A stretch of 64,000 nucleotides of DNA, taken from the NCBI RefSeq assembly GCF_020694005.1, contig NZ_CP073013.1, forward strand, positions 1,746,578 to 1,810,577. The letters are read 5' to 3'. A program made the translations under genes and the position numbers. The notes beneath the pieces were generated by a model. That model had not been told where the DNA came from. It saw only the letters and a list, made by a program, of their open reading frames with translations, and made no database searches. Below are positions 50,719 to 59,955 of this stretch, piece by piece; position 1 is the stretch's first letter, and every line of letters starts with the position of its first letter. Origin of the DNA: Marinomonas profundi (GTDB lineage: Bacteria > Pseudomonadota > Gammaproteobacteria > Pseudomonadales > Marinomonadaceae).

Positions 50719-52383
50719 ATGAGAACGCTGTTTATCGTATTGGCCCCCGTTATTGTGCTTTCTATGCTAACGAGTCATTCCACTCTGGCGAATGGGGCGA
50801 GTTGCCAAGCTTTACCCACGCAAGCACCGGATAATGTCAGTATAAAAACCACTATGATGGCGCCAGATAAGGACGTGAGAAGCGCTTATTGTTTGGTGTC
50901 TGGTGTCATGGCGCAACGCATGGGAGTGGACGATAAAGCTTATTCGATTCAATTTGAACTGCGTTTACCGCATTTTTGGCAAGGACGTTTTGCCTATCAG
51001 TTTAATGGCGGTAACGACGGCGAAGTTAAACCCGCTTTAGGCAAGGTGACAGGGCTTAAAGGTTATCAGTATGCGATTAACCAAGGCTTTGCGGTGGTCT
51101 CGAGTAATGGTGGTCATGACGCAAACGCGAACCCTGAACGGGGCCTGGTTGGCGGAGCGGTATTTGGACATGACCCAGAAGCGCGCCGTGATTACGGTTA
51201 CGCCGCGGTAGAAAAATTAAACCCAGTCGCTCGATTTCTGGTGGAAAGTTATTACGAGTCGCCTATCCGCTATTCTTATGGCTTGGGTCAGTCGAATGGC
51301 GGGCGCATGGCGATGGTCGCGGCGACGCGTTTTCCGGATAGTTTTGACGGACTGTTAGTGGGTTATCCCGGGTTTAATTTGCCCAAAGCCGCTTTACAGC
51401 ATGCTTGGGATATTCAAGCGTTGCATCGGGTAAACGCCGACATTAGCCAATCCTTAACTCAAAGGGACGTGACCTTTTTTTCGAATAAACTGCTTGAGCA
51501 GTGCGACACACTGGACGGTATCAGTGACGATATGATCTTCGCTGCTGACGCCTGTCAAAAGGTGTTCGAACCTAAGGCGTTAGTTTGCAAAAATGAGTTT
51601 GATCGAGACTGTTTGCCATTGCTAAAGGTCGCCGCGTTAATCAAGATGCACAGAGGTCCGCATAACTCGAAAAACCAAGCCCTCTACTCGGATTGGGTAT
51701 ATGACGCTGGCATTCGTTCGAATAACTGGCGCATGTGGAAAGTAGCAAGCCCAGTATCCGCGTGGAATAATAAACCTATCATTGGCGTGATGGGGGCGGC
51801 TTCTTTAGCGCATGTGTTCACCACGCCTTTTACCAATGTGGCTGGCGATATTTATTCATTAGAGAATTACCTGCTCAAGTTTGATTTTGATAAAGACGCG
51901 CCAAAAATCTACAGCACGAATCAGCAATTTAAAGCATCCGCCATGGCGATAATGACCCCACCGGATGCGGCCAAGCCGAAGCTTACTGAGTTTAAACAAA
52001 ATGGCGGCAAGATGATTATTTTCCATGGCAACAGTGATCCGGTGTTTTCTGTCAAAGACACCATGCGTTGGTATGATTTTCTCGACTTTGGTTTAGTGGG
52101 TCGCGCCCATCAGTTCGTGCGTTTGTATCGCGTGCCGGGTATGTCGCATGGTGCTGGCGGGCCATCGGCGGATCAGTTTGACATGCTTCAGCCCTTAATA
52201 TCCTGGGTCGAAAGAAACCAAGCGCCGCAAGAAATCGTGGCAGCGACACGAGCCGACAACCCAGAAATTACGCCTCGTATGGTGGGTATGACGCGCCCTT
52301 TGTGTCCTTACCCAGCGTACGCTAAGTACCATAAAGGCGACTTTCTGACCGCGAGTTCCTTTCAATGTGTGGTTGCTAAATAG
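50719..52383 (+). CDS. Secreted tannase/feruloyl-esterase family protein
   Basis: A 554-residue alpha/beta hydrolase of the tannase family with a signal peptide (residues 1-25, cleavage near LANGA). The nucleophile serine is in GLGQSNGGRMA (about 194), the acid in HGNSDPVFS and the histidine in GMSHGAGG. Family members cleave galloyl or feruloyl esters; most have a cysteine next to the catalytic serine and another next to the histidine, linked as a disulfide. Here these positions are Gln and Gly, so the usual CS-D-HC arrangement is absent. Start at 50719 because AAAAAGGA has an 8-base spacing to it. Single gene. Confidence 0.82.
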   Translation: MRTLFIVLAPVIVLSMLTSHSTLANGASCQALPTQAPDNVSIKTTMMAPDKDVRSAYCLVSGVMAQRMGVDDKAYSIQFELRLPHFWQGRFAYQFNGGNDGEVKPALGKVTGLKGYQYAINQGFAVVSSNGGHDANANPERGLVGGAVFGHDPEARRDYGYAAVEKLNPVARFLVESYYESPIRYSYGLGQSNGGRMAMVAATRFPDSFDGLLVGYPGFNLPKAALQHAWDIQALHRVNADISQSLTQRDVTFFSNKLLEQCDTLDGISDDMIFAADACQKVFEPKALVCKNEFDRDCLPLLKVAALIKMHRGPHNSKNQALYSDWVYDAGIRSNNWRMWKVASPVSAWNNKPIIGVMGAASLAHVFTTPFTNVAGDIYSLENYLLKFDFDKDAPKIYSTNQQFKASAMAIMTPPDAAKPKLTEFKQNGGKMIIFHGNSDPVFSVKDTMRWYDFLDFGLVGRAHQFVRLYRVPGMSHGAGGPSADQFDMLQPLISWVERNQAPQEIVAATRADNPEITPRMVGMTRPLCPYPAYAKYHKGDFLTASSFQCVVAK

Positions 52384-52398
52384 CGTCAAGCGGCGCGG

Positions 52399-53148
52399 TT
52401 AACGACCGCCGCCCACATCAATAAAACCGCCTGTTGAATAGCTGGATTTGTCGCTGAGTAACCAGAGGATAGCTTCCGCGACTTCTTCTGGTTGTCCACC
52501 ACGCTGCAATGGTAAATTGGGTCCAATGCGATCCACTCGGCCAGCTTCGCCGCCATCGGCGTGCATGTCGGTATATATTAACCCTGGTCTCACCACATTG
52601 ACGCGAATGCCATCGCCCGCCACTTCCAAAGCAAAGCCTTTGGAAAAAGAATCGACAGCGCCTTTACTGGCGGCGTAATCCACATATTCATTTGGCGAAC
52701 CATAAACCGAGGCGAGAGAAGATACGTTGACGATGGTTCCGCCTTGGCCTCCACGACTCAGCGCCATGTCTTGGAAGGCTTCTTGGCAGCACTGCATGGT
52801 GCCAAAGACATTGGTTTGAAAGATGCGTTGCCAGCGTTCTGGCGTGGTATCAACAAAATGTGCTTGTTGATCCAAGACACCGGCATTATTGACTAAGGCT
52901 TTAATCGCTCCCCATTCACGTCTAATCCTTGCAAACATCTCGGAGACTTGTTGAGTATCGCTGATGTCAGCTTGTACGCAATGGACCAAGCCGCCAAATG
53001 CGGTAATATCGGCGACCACTTTTTCGGCCGATGCCCGATCCTTTTTGTAATTAATAATAACCTGGTAGCCCTGCTGCGCTGCGAGTTTCGCCGTGGCCGC
53101 ACCAATGCCTCGGCCTCCGCCTGTGATCAACATAAGCGGTGCTTTCAT
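52399..53148 (-). CDS. Short-chain dehydrogenase/reductase
   Basis: A 249-residue classical SDR. NAD(P) motif MLITGGGRGIGAATAKLA, the NNAG motif, and the catalytic Ser-Tyr-Lys in NVSSLASV and YVDYAASKGAVDSF are present, as is the ending SYSTGGFIDVGGGR. The lysine-rich stretch after strand 2 (INYKKDRAS) suggests NADPH preference. It is convergent with the tannase-like gene and divergent from marR. Substrate unknown. Confidence 0.9.
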   Translation of the reverse strand: MKAPLMLITGGGRGIGAATAKLAAQQGYQVIINYKKDRASAEKVVADITAFGGLVHCVQADISDTQQVSEMFARIRREWGAIKALVNNAGVLDQQAHFVDTTPERWQRIFQTNVFGTMQCCQEAFQDMALSRGGQGGTIVNVSSLASVYGSPNEYVDYAASKGAVDSFSKGFALEVAGDGIRVNVVRPGLIYTDMHADGGEAGRVDRIGPNLPLQRGGQPEEVAEAILWLLSDKSSYSTGGFIDVGGGR

Positions 53149-53375
53149 CTTATTCTCCTGATTGTGTTGTGAGTCACCGTGTCGTGAGTCTCAGTGTTGT
53201 TCATCATTGTTTGACAACGATAACCTGCTCGATCAAGCAAAACCAGTTGAATGACGGACAGATAGTGGCTGACTGAACGGCCGATTAAGGAAGTATTAGG
53301 CATCTTTATACGTTCATATTGAATATAGTAAGTAACATATATAATAATCATAGCGTATTAAATAGGGTGATTTAA

Positions 53376-53801
53376 ATGCAGACAAAAAATATTGGCTTTC
53401 TCTTAACCGACATTCTTCGACTGATGCGTCGGGAGTATACCAAAAGCGATTTAGACATGACGCCAATGCAAGCACGGGCGCTGGTGTATGTTTCCCATAG
53501 TGAAGGTATTCGGCAGGTCACATTGGCGGAAATGCTCGACATACAGCCCATCACACTGGCGCGTTTGATCGATCAATTGGCGTTGGACAATTTGGTTGAG
53601 CGTCGATCAGACCCAACAGACCGCCGTGCCTATGGTTTGTATCTGACCAAGGACGCGGCTCCGTTATTAGAAAAAATTGAGATTGAGGTTAAGCGAGTGC
53701 GTGAAAAAGCATTGCAGGGCTTAACCGACGCACAAGTAGAGGTCATGTTGGATGCCTTACTGACGTTGCACGCCAATTTATCAACTGATTCGTCACTGTA
53801 G
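53376..53801 (+). CDS. MarR-family repressor of emrAB (inferred)
   Basis: A 141-residue MarR-type regulator with the winged helix core TLAEMLDIQPITLARLIDQLALDNLVERRSDPTDRRAYGLYLTK (about 50-93). It is followed within 24 bp by emrA and then emrB in the same direction, the standard organisation of drug-efflux operons (marR/emrR-emrA-emrB), so it most likely represses this operon and is released by phenolic or lipophilic compounds. Confidence 0.9.
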   Translation: MQTKNIGFLLTDILRLMRREYTKSDLDMTPMQARALVYVSHSEGIRQVTLAEMLDIQPITLARLIDQLALDNLVERRSDPTDRRAYGLYLTKDAAPLLEKIEIEVKRVREKALQGLTDAQVEVMLDALLTLHANLSTDSSL

Positions 53802-53824
53802 ACTTTATCTGGAGACACCCCTTT

Positions 53825-54904
53825 ATGAGTGAACATGAAACGAGAGAACATGAAACGCCCCCGTCATTACCAAAGCATGTTGAGAGGCGCAGAACGCGGC
53901 GTGTTTTATTATTGGCCTTGCCATTGGTCGTGGTATTGGCCTCGGTTGTTGTTTATATGCAAGGCGGACGTTATGTTGAAACGGACAATGCGTATATTCA
54001 GTCTGAGATGACGACCATTAATGCTGAAGTATCAGGAGTGATTAAGTCCATTGCTGTGAAAGACAATAATACGGTCAAACAAGGCCAGTTACTGTTTCGT
54101 ATCGATGATGCTTCCTTTCGGGTCGCTGAGGCGAAAGCACAGGCGCAACGCCAGCAAGTTCGATTGAATATTTTGGAGCAAAAAGCCGCTTACGAAGAGA
54201 AGAAAGCGGAAATTGCACAAGCTAACAACCTTTATGACTACAACTTGCGTGAGGAAAAGCGCCAAGCTAACTTGTTGAAGCAAAAATATATTTCCGACAC
54301 CCAATACGATCAAGCGCGTCAGGCAACACGTACCAGCGAGCTAACTATTGCCACCTTGGAGAAAGATTTATTTCGCCTAAAACAAGCCTTGGGTGGTGAT
54401 CCAGATGCCGCATTGGAACGTCATCCTAGTTACCAATCCGCTCAAGCGGCATTAGATCAAGCTCGTTTAGACCTTAGCCATGTTAATGTGCGTGCGCCGA
54501 CTTCTGGGGTGGTGGCGAAAGTCCCACATAACGGAGAGTATGTGCAGGCAGGATCAACCGCCATGGTGTTGGTGTCCACTGAACAACCTTGGATTGAAGC
54601 GAATTTCACCGAAAAAGACCTCGCCTATGTTTTGCCTGGCCAAGACGTTGATATCGAAATAGACGCTTATCCAGATAGGAGGCTGCATGGCAAGGTAGAG
54701 AGTATTAGCCCTGCGACGGGGTCTGAGTTCTCAGTGATTCCAGCCGAAAACGCAACGGGTAACTGGGTGAAAATTACTCAGCGCTTAGCGGTTAAAATTT
54801 TAGTCGAGACAAATCAAAGCACGCCGGTATTGCGTTCAGGTTTCAGTACCACGGTGACGATAGACACAGAACATCAGCGTCGTTTGTTCGGTTTGGCATT
54901 GTGA
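53825..54904 (+). CDS. emrA: EmrA-type membrane fusion protein
   Basis: A 359-residue HlyD-family adaptor. One N-terminal transmembrane helix (about residues 24-44), the biotinyl-lipoyl-like segment GGRYVETDNAYIQSEMTTINAEVSGVIKSIAVKDNNTVKQGQLLFRID, a coiled-coil hairpin (about 100-190) and a C-terminal beta-barrel (LSHVNVRAPTSGVVAKV). It links the inner-membrane EmrB pump to an outer-membrane channel. Second gene of the operon. Confidence 0.93.
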   Translation: MSEHETREHETPPSLPKHVERRRTRRVLLLALPLVVVLASVVVYMQGGRYVETDNAYIQSEMTTINAEVSGVIKSIAVKDNNTVKQGQLLFRIDDASFRVAEAKAQAQRQQVRLNILEQKAAYEEKKAEIAQANNLYDYNLREEKRQANLLKQKYISDTQYDQARQATRTSELTIATLEKDLFRLKQALGGDPDAALERHPSYQSAQAALDQARLDLSHVNVRAPTSGVVAKVPHNGEYVQAGSTAMVLVSTEQPWIEANFTEKDLAYVLPGQDVDIEIDAYPDRRLHGKVESISPATGSEFSVIPAENATGNWVKITQRLAVKILVETNQSTPVLRSGFSTTVTIDTEHQRRLFGLAL

Positions 54905-54914
54905 GGCAATAGGT

Positions 54915-56441
54915 ATGGCTGTTACGCAAAGCGTGCAACCCAAGGACGCCAGCACAACACGGATCATGATTACCATCTCTGTTATGTTAGCGACCATCAT
55001 GCAGGCATTAGACACCACCATTGCCAACGTGGCGTTGCCTCATATGAGAGGCGCCATGGGAACCACTCAAGATCAAATTTCTTGGGTGCTAACGTCTTAC
55101 ATTGTGGCGGCGGCGATTTGTATGCCTCTCACCGGTGTATTAGCTGCAAAAATTGGCCGCAAGCGTCTATTTATGTGGTCTATCGTGGGCTTTACCGTTT
55201 CTTCTATTTTGTGTGGCGCAGCGCAATCTTTGGACCAAATCGTATTTTTCCGCCTACTGCAGGGTGTGTTTGGCGCGAGTCTAGTACCTTTGTCGCAGTC
55301 TGTGTTGCTAGACACCTACCCGAAAGAAAAGCATGGTTCCGCGATGGCTATGTGGGGTGTTGGCGTCATGGTTGGACCGATTCTCGGACCTTATCTGGGC
55401 GGATTATTGACCGAGTATTACAGCTGGCGTTGGGTGTTTTACATCAACGTACCGTTTGGCATTATCGCGTGGCTTGGTTTGGCGGGTTTTTTAGACGAAT
55501 CAAAGCTCGATAAAAAACGCCGCTTTGACCTATATGGCTTTGTGCTGTTGGGCGTGGCGATTGGCAGCTTGCAGATGATGCTTGACCGAGGCGAATCGCA
55601 AAGCTGGTTTGATAGTTTAGAAGTGACGATTGAAGGCTTATTGGCCCTTGTTTGTGGTTATATGTTTCTTGTGCATATTTTTACCCATGACCAGCCTTTC
55701 ATTGAGCCTAAAATGTTCCGTGACCGAAACTTCAGTATTGGTATGGTGTTTATCTTCATTGTTGGCATTATCTTGCTGTCGTCCATGGCGTTATTGCCAC
55801 CGTTTATGAGCTCCCTTATGGGGTATCCCGTTGTTGATATTGGCGCGATTCTCGCCCCTCGTGGTTTTGGCACCATGGCAGCGATGATCATCGTTGGACG
55901 CTTTGCGAATAAAGTCGATGCACGTTATTTCATCACCTTAGGTTTAGTGCTGATTACGTTTTCTATGTGGGAAATGACCTTGTTTACCACCGAGGTGACG
56001 GCATGGGACATTATTCGTACGGGCATGGTTCAAGGTATGGGGCTGGGTTTTATCTTTGTGCCTTTGTCGACTATTAGTTTTGCGACACTGGATCCGAAAT
56101 ACCGCAATGAAGGCACAGCGATGTTTAGTTTATTGAGAAACATCGGTAGCAGTATTGGGATTTCGGTGGTAACCACGTATTTGGCGCAGCGAACGCAAAT
56201 TAATCATGCGGCATTTGCCGACTATATTACGCCTTTCAGTGTACCTTTGCAGATGGCTCAGGAGCAGGGCAGCTACAATATAACCACCACCGCAGGGCTG
56301 GCCGCAATGAACGCCGTGGTCAATGGGCAAGCAGCGACCTTGGCGTATTTGCAAGATTTTCGCTTAATGATGTGGGTAACGATTGCGGCTCTGCCCTTAG
56401 TACTGCTGTTAAAAGGCTCAGCGAAAAAAGCCAAATCCTAA
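54915..56441 (+). CDS. emrB: EmrB/QacA-family multidrug transporter (DHA2)
   Basis: A 508-residue major-facilitator protein with 14 helices. DHA2 motifs: ALDTTIANVALPHM in helix 1, the antiporter motif C GVMVGPILGPYLGGLLTEYYSWRWVFYINVPFG in helix 5. It exports drugs by proton antiport together with the EmrA adaptor encoded 10 bp upstream. It ends close to the next gene, which starts 86 bp later. Confidence 0.94.
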   Translation: MAVTQSVQPKDASTTRIMITISVMLATIMQALDTTIANVALPHMRGAMGTTQDQISWVLTSYIVAAAICMPLTGVLAAKIGRKRLFMWSIVGFTVSSILCGAAQSLDQIVFFRLLQGVFGASLVPLSQSVLLDTYPKEKHGSAMAMWGVGVMVGPILGPYLGGLLTEYYSWRWVFYINVPFGIIAWLGLAGFLDESKLDKKRRFDLYGFVLLGVAIGSLQMMLDRGESQSWFDSLEVTIEGLLALVCGYMFLVHIFTHDQPFIEPKMFRDRNFSIGMVFIFIVGIILLSSMALLPPFMSSLMGYPVVDIGAILAPRGFGTMAAMIIVGRFANKVDARYFITLGLVLITFSMWEMTLFTTEVTAWDIIRTGMVQGMGLGFIFVPLSTISFATLDPKYRNEGTAMFSLLRNIGSSIGISVVTTYLAQRTQINHAAFADYITPFSVPLQMAQEQGSYNITTTAGLAAMNAVVNGQAATLAYLQDFRLMMWVTIAALPLVLLLKGSAKKAKS

Positions 56442-56527
56442 GCAACATCAAGCGTAAGCTAGTACTGTCTACGGGCTCAGGCTATCATGGCGGTACGGCG
56501 ATGCATTGGGGTTTGTTTGGAGGCGAT

Positions 56528-57136
56528 ATGAGCGTAGTAGATCGACATTTTATTTTGGGCTATGGCAGCCTAATGAACGGTGAAAGTCGTGCGAAGACGG
56601 GTGAGACAGGTGACGTTTGGCCTGTCAAACTGCACGGCTTTGAACGTCATTGGTCGGTAATGTCTGTCGAATATGGCATGAGTTCCGTGGCAGTGGTGCA
56701 GACGCCTGAAAAAGCCTGTAATGGCGTATTGGTTGAAGTCCCCCATGACCAGTTTCCGTTATTTGATGAGCGAGAGCGTGGTTATCGGCGTGCTAGAATC
56801 AAGCCCGAGCAATTAACGCCTTATCATAAAAAGACCCTGCCGCAAGGGACTTATTGGGTTTATCATACTCATAATGTCGTTGAGCCTCATGATGAATGCC
56901 CTATCGCGCTGAGTTATCTTGATGTGATCTTATCGGGCTGTTTGGAGCATGGCGACGCTTTTGCGCAAGACTTTTTAGCCCTCACCAAAGGCTGGTCTTC
57001 GCCTTTGCTGAACGATCGACAAACGCCGCGTTACCCCAGAGCGCAACCTGAACTTTCTACTGAGCGCTTAAATACGTTATTGGCGCCAGTCACCACCCTT
57101 TCTATAAAAGAGCTATCTGTTACTTATGAATCTTAA
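56528..57136 (+). CDS. Gamma-glutamylcyclotransferase-like (GGCT-fold) protein
   Basis: A 202-residue protein whose start FILGYGSLMNGESRAKTG is the GGCT/AIG2 fold signature (YGSLM). CNGVLVEVPHDQFPLFDERERGYRR contains the acidic residue expected at the active site. ATG 56528 follows GGAGG at 4-5 bases; the longer frame overlapping emrB is not used. It could be a gamma-glutamyl cyclotransferase of glutathione or amine metabolism. It overlaps rsmC by 11 bp. Confidence 0.75.
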   Translation: MSVVDRHFILGYGSLMNGESRAKTGETGDVWPVKLHGFERHWSVMSVEYGMSSVAVVQTPEKACNGVLVEVPHDQFPLFDERERGYRRARIKPEQLTPYHKKTLPQGTYWVYHTHNVVEPHDECPIALSYLDVILSGCLEHGDAFAQDFLALTKGWSSPLLNDRQTPRYPRAQPELSTERLNTLLAPVTTLSIKELSVTYES

Positions 57137-58187
57137 TTCGACCAGCCAACTATTGGTACGCAATAATACCGAATTAGCGGGCAAAATTTTATTTGCTAAT
57201 CCAGAAGACACCTACCCGCAGGACGTCAGCCGACAAGCGGACGTTTATGCTTGGTGCCAATCTAAAACCGCTTATGATGCTTTGTTGCGAGTGGGTTTTG
57301 CCGACGAAAAACTGTTTTTATCCGCGCAATGGGCGATTGAAAATGGTGATGATTTTGACCATGTTGTAATCTACCAGCCTAAAGCCAAGGAGCTGTTGGA
57401 TTATTTATTGGCGTCTGTTTTGCCGCTGTTAAAAGACGGTGGTCAAATTTGGCTGGTGGGCGACAATAAAAGCGGCGTTAAATCCTCTATGAAGCGCCTA
57501 GAAGCGGGTTTAGACGATGTCGGCAAGGTAGATGGTGCGAAACACTGCTTGCTTTACGCGGGTTACAAACGTCGTCCTGCTAAGCCATTTGTGTTCGAGG
57601 ATTGGCTTGTCACTTGGCAACAAGAAGTCGCCGGACAAACCTTAACACTGTGCAGCTTGCCGGGGGTTTTTGGCCACGGTAAATTAGACAAAGGCACCAA
57701 CATCTTGCTGAACCAGCTAAACGAGCATCGCTTTATGAGTGACGTTGCCAGTGCTCGAATACTCGACTTTGGCTGTGGCGATGGCATTATTGCACTTTGG
57801 TTGCACAACAAAACCGGCGCGAAAATGACGGCGCTCGATGACAGTGTATTGGCGCTCAAAGCAACGGAATTAACCTTTGCTGCTAACCAAGCCAGCGACG
57901 CGCTTACCTTAGTCGCGTCCAATGGTTTGGCAGACGTCAAAGGCCGTTTTAACTACGTTGTCACCAATCCACCCTTCCATACCGGTGTCAATACTGACTA
58001 CAGCATAGCGGAAAGCTTTTTTATGACGGTAAAACAACACCTTACCTTAAATGGTGAACTGTTTGTTGTCGCCAACGACTTCCTCCGCTATCCACCGATT
58101 TTAGACGCCGCGCTGGGGTCGCATACTCGCTTGTACCGAGACAAAGGCTTCGCCATTTATCATGGTCGTCAGCCGAAGAAAAAATAG
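57126..58187 (+). CDS. rsmC: 16S rRNA (guanine1207-N2)-methyltransferase
   Basis: A 353-residue protein with the two tandem Rossmann domains of RsmC. The N-terminal domain is degenerate (residues 1-170); the C-terminal one binds SAM through ILDFGCGDGIIALWL (about 213-227) and has the NPPF motif VVTNPPFHTGVNTDY (about 279) that positions the guanine. GVFGHGKLDKGTNILL is the conserved linker. It could also be RlmG, a close relative, but length and motifs favour RsmC. Coupled to the preceding gene by overlap. Confidence 0.9.
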   Translation: MNLNSTSQLLVRNNTELAGKILFANPEDTYPQDVSRQADVYAWCQSKTAYDALLRVGFADEKLFLSAQWAIENGDDFDHVVIYQPKAKELLDYLLASVLPLLKDGGQIWLVGDNKSGVKSSMKRLEAGLDDVGKVDGAKHCLLYAGYKRRPAKPFVFEDWLVTWQQEVAGQTLTLCSLPGVFGHGKLDKGTNILLNQLNEHRFMSDVASARILDFGCGDGIIALWLHNKTGAKMTALDDSVLALKATELTFAANQASDALTLVASNGLADVKGRFNYVVTNPPFHTGVNTDYSIAESFFMTVKQHLTLNGELFVVANDFLRYPPILDAALGSHTRLYRDKGFAIYHGRQPKKK

Positions 58188-58361
58188 TCGCTCAACGGCT
58201 AGGTAGTGGGTTATAAGCACCCCTTTGGTTACTGGGGGCTGAAAAATAGTTTGTTCGTCAGCGCTTTGCTTTTACAGGCAATCAGAAATGTACGGCATGG
58301 AAGTTAATATATATTGACGACTGTGTCAGATAGTGGAAGATGAATAGTAGAAACGCATAAT

Positions 58362-58430
58362 CAGCCCCGCTCGGTTAGGCAAGTCAGCCCCGCTCGGTTA
58401 GGCAAGTCAGCCCCGCTCGGTTAGGTAAGT
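58362..58430 (+). repeat. 23-bp direct repeat, three tandem copies
   Basis: The unit begins CAGCCCCGCTCGGTTAGG and spans 23 bp: 58362-58384, 58385-58407 and 58408-58430. The first two copies are identical; the third differs by one base. It lies 37 bp before the gene at 58468, in that gene's promoter region. The copies are GC-rich in an AT-rich context. Confidence 0.95.
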
Positions 58431-58467
58431 TTGAAAGGTCAAAGATACTGATATGAGGTAATAATGT

Positions 58468-58707
58468 ATGAGTAATTTTCTCAGAGGAATGGCTAGGGTA
58501 TTTAATTTGTTTCCTGCAACAGATTATATGGCCATGGTCCCGAAAGAAGGTGAAATGCTTGAAAAATCGGCTCGCGATGTCAGTCGATCAATGACAAAGG
58601 CCTATAATGACCTCTCCCAGCAATACGGATATGCTCCATATCAGAAAAGTAAAGGTGTAAAAGTAAAAGGATACTTTGAAGGAACAAGATGTCGACGTAT
58701 CAATTAA
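58468..58707 (+). CDS. Small protein upstream of a DUF2335 gene
   Basis: A 79-residue protein without transmembrane helices, reading MSNFLRGMARVFNLFPATDY then EKSARDVSRSMTKAYNDLSQ. GAGG precedes the ATG. It overlaps the following DUF2335 gene by 32 bp in another frame, so they form a pair. The layout resembles small genes seen beside DUF2335 membrane proteins, but I cannot name a family. Confidence 0.65.
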   Translation: MSNFLRGMARVFNLFPATDYMAMVPKEGEMLEKSARDVSRSMTKAYNDLSQQYGYAPYQKSKGVKVKGYFEGTRCRRIN

Positions 58708-59206
58708 CCCTCAAGATGTGCTTGACGAGATCGGCCGAGAATCGCCTGCATTAAAAGAAACCTTGGACAAAAACCCTGCTTTAGAAGGGGATTTACTAAA
58801 AGATCCTGAAGTGCTTCAGAGACTTTTGGTGCTCAGTAGAACTTCGCACACCGAGATCCGTTCCAGTCATTACCCTCCTGCAGACGAAATGATTAAAGTC
58901 GAGACTATCCATCCTGGCTATATTTCCCATCTTATGGATATGCATAAAAATGCATTGGAAAACAACAATAAGATGTCCAATAAAGGCATGGAATACGTTT
59001 TTAAAGAGCGTATGTTTGGGCAGGTCTGTGGTTTAGTTCTTGGGGTGCTGGGAGTGAGCGCCGGTGTTTACTTGGGTTTGAATGATCATGATGTTTTGGG
59101 GGGTGTTATTGGTGGATCGACGGTCATTGCTCTGGTTACCGTGTTTGTAACAGGGAAAGTTAGCCGAGTTGATAGGTCGTCGGAGCAAAACGATCAAGAA
59201 AATTAG
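58676..59206 (+). CDS. DUF2335 predicted membrane protein
   Basis: A 176-residue protein. The N-terminal half is soluble and acidic (INPQDVLDEIGRESPALKE); SSHYPPADEMIKVETIHPGYISHLMDMHKNALE matches the DUF2335 core. Two C-terminal transmembrane helices follow (about 118-136 and 141-160). It starts at TTG 58676, with AAAAGG just upstream, inside the end of the preceding gene. DUF2335 proteins occur in phage-like and accessory settings, and their function is unknown. Confidence 0.78.
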   Translation: MKEQDVDVSINPQDVLDEIGRESPALKETLDKNPALEGDLLKDPEVLQRLLVLSRTSHTEIRSSHYPPADEMIKVETIHPGYISHLMDMHKNALENNNKMSNKGMEYVFKERMFGQVCGLVLGVLGVSAGVYLGLNDHDVLGGVIGGSTVIALVTVFVTGKVSRVDRSSEQNDQEN

Positions 59207-59307
59207 CGCACTCTTTTGCCGTGTACTTTTTTCATGTTAGCCAATCTGATAAAGTCCGCCACATTGTCATTCATAGCACTGCCTTAACCTAACACTAGGA
59301 ACATATT

Positions 59308-59766
59308 TTGAACAACAACGATATTTTACGCCGCCTTCGCTATACCTTTGATTTAAAAGAGCTCACCGTAGTGGATATTTTTGCTGCCGCAGACGGTGTG
59401 GTAGCACAAGAACAAGTTACCAGCTGGCTTAAAAAAGAAGACGATGCGGGTTATGTTGAAATAACCGATGTGGAAATGGCGACGTTTCTGAATGGCTTTA
59501 TCAACACCAAACGCGGCAAACGCGAAGGCCCACAACCTGAGCCAGAAAAGCGCCTGACAAACAATATTGTCTTCATGAAGTTGCGTATTGCCTTGAACCT
59601 ACAAGCCGACGCCATTCTAGACATCATGTCGCTTGCAGAATTTAACCTAAGCAAGCATGAACTAAGCTCCTTCTTCCGCAAACCAGACAACCGTCACTAC
59701 TGCGAATGCAAAGACCAGATTCTGCGTAACTTTCTGATGGGACTGCAAAAGCAGTTTCGGGCTTAG
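59308..59766 (+). CDS. yehS: DUF1456 family protein
   Basis: A 152-residue homologue of E. coli YehS. It contains two copies of the DUF1456 motif: NNDILRRLRYTFDLKELTVVDIFA with AEQ-like WLKKEDDAGY, and NNIVFMKLRIALNLQADAILDIM with ELSSFFRKPDNRHYCECKDQILRNFL. Function unknown. TTG at 59308 with AGGAAC upstream gives the conserved start. A hairpin follows. Confidence 0.92.
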   Translation: MNNNDILRRLRYTFDLKELTVVDIFAAADGVVAQEQVTSWLKKEDDAGYVEITDVEMATFLNGFINTKRGKREGPQPEPEKRLTNNIVFMKLRIALNLQADAILDIMSLAEFNLSKHELSSFFRKPDNRHYCECKDQILRNFLMGLQKQFRA

Positions 59767-59776
59767 CGTTTAAGCT

Positions 59777-59807
59777 AAAGGGGTCGGTCAAAAGATCTGA
59801 CCCCTTT
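59777..59807 (+). terminator. Hairpin terminator after yehS
   Basis: AAAGGGGTC (59777-59785) pairs with GACCCCTTT (59799-59807), with an additional inner GGTC/GATC pairing. Only a short T-run follows, so termination may be partial. Confidence 0.65.
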
Positions 59808-59843
59808 ACGTTCCCTTTTCTATTCCCCTACCTTTTTCTCATT

Positions 59844-59864
59844 CTTTGCACACAGTGTACAAAG
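59844..59864. promoter_or_regulatory. 21-bp dyad upstream of the porin gene
   Basis: CTTTGCACAC and GTGTACAAAG flank a central A with one mismatch, about 92 bp before the porin start. Good size and symmetry for a dimeric regulator. The nearby AraC-type protein (61089) usually binds direct repeats, so the binder is open. Confidence 0.55.
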
Positions 59865-59955
59865 ATTGCAGTATACGGCTATTTTATAGCGCTGTGCTTT
59901 GCGATATTGATCCTCTAATTATAAATATAACGGTCAATAAGCAGGTGGTATCAAT

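Noticed and set aside
58362-58430. Tandem 23-bp repeats as a CRISPR array
   Set aside because: The units are directly adjacent with no spacers, and no cas genes are in the window.
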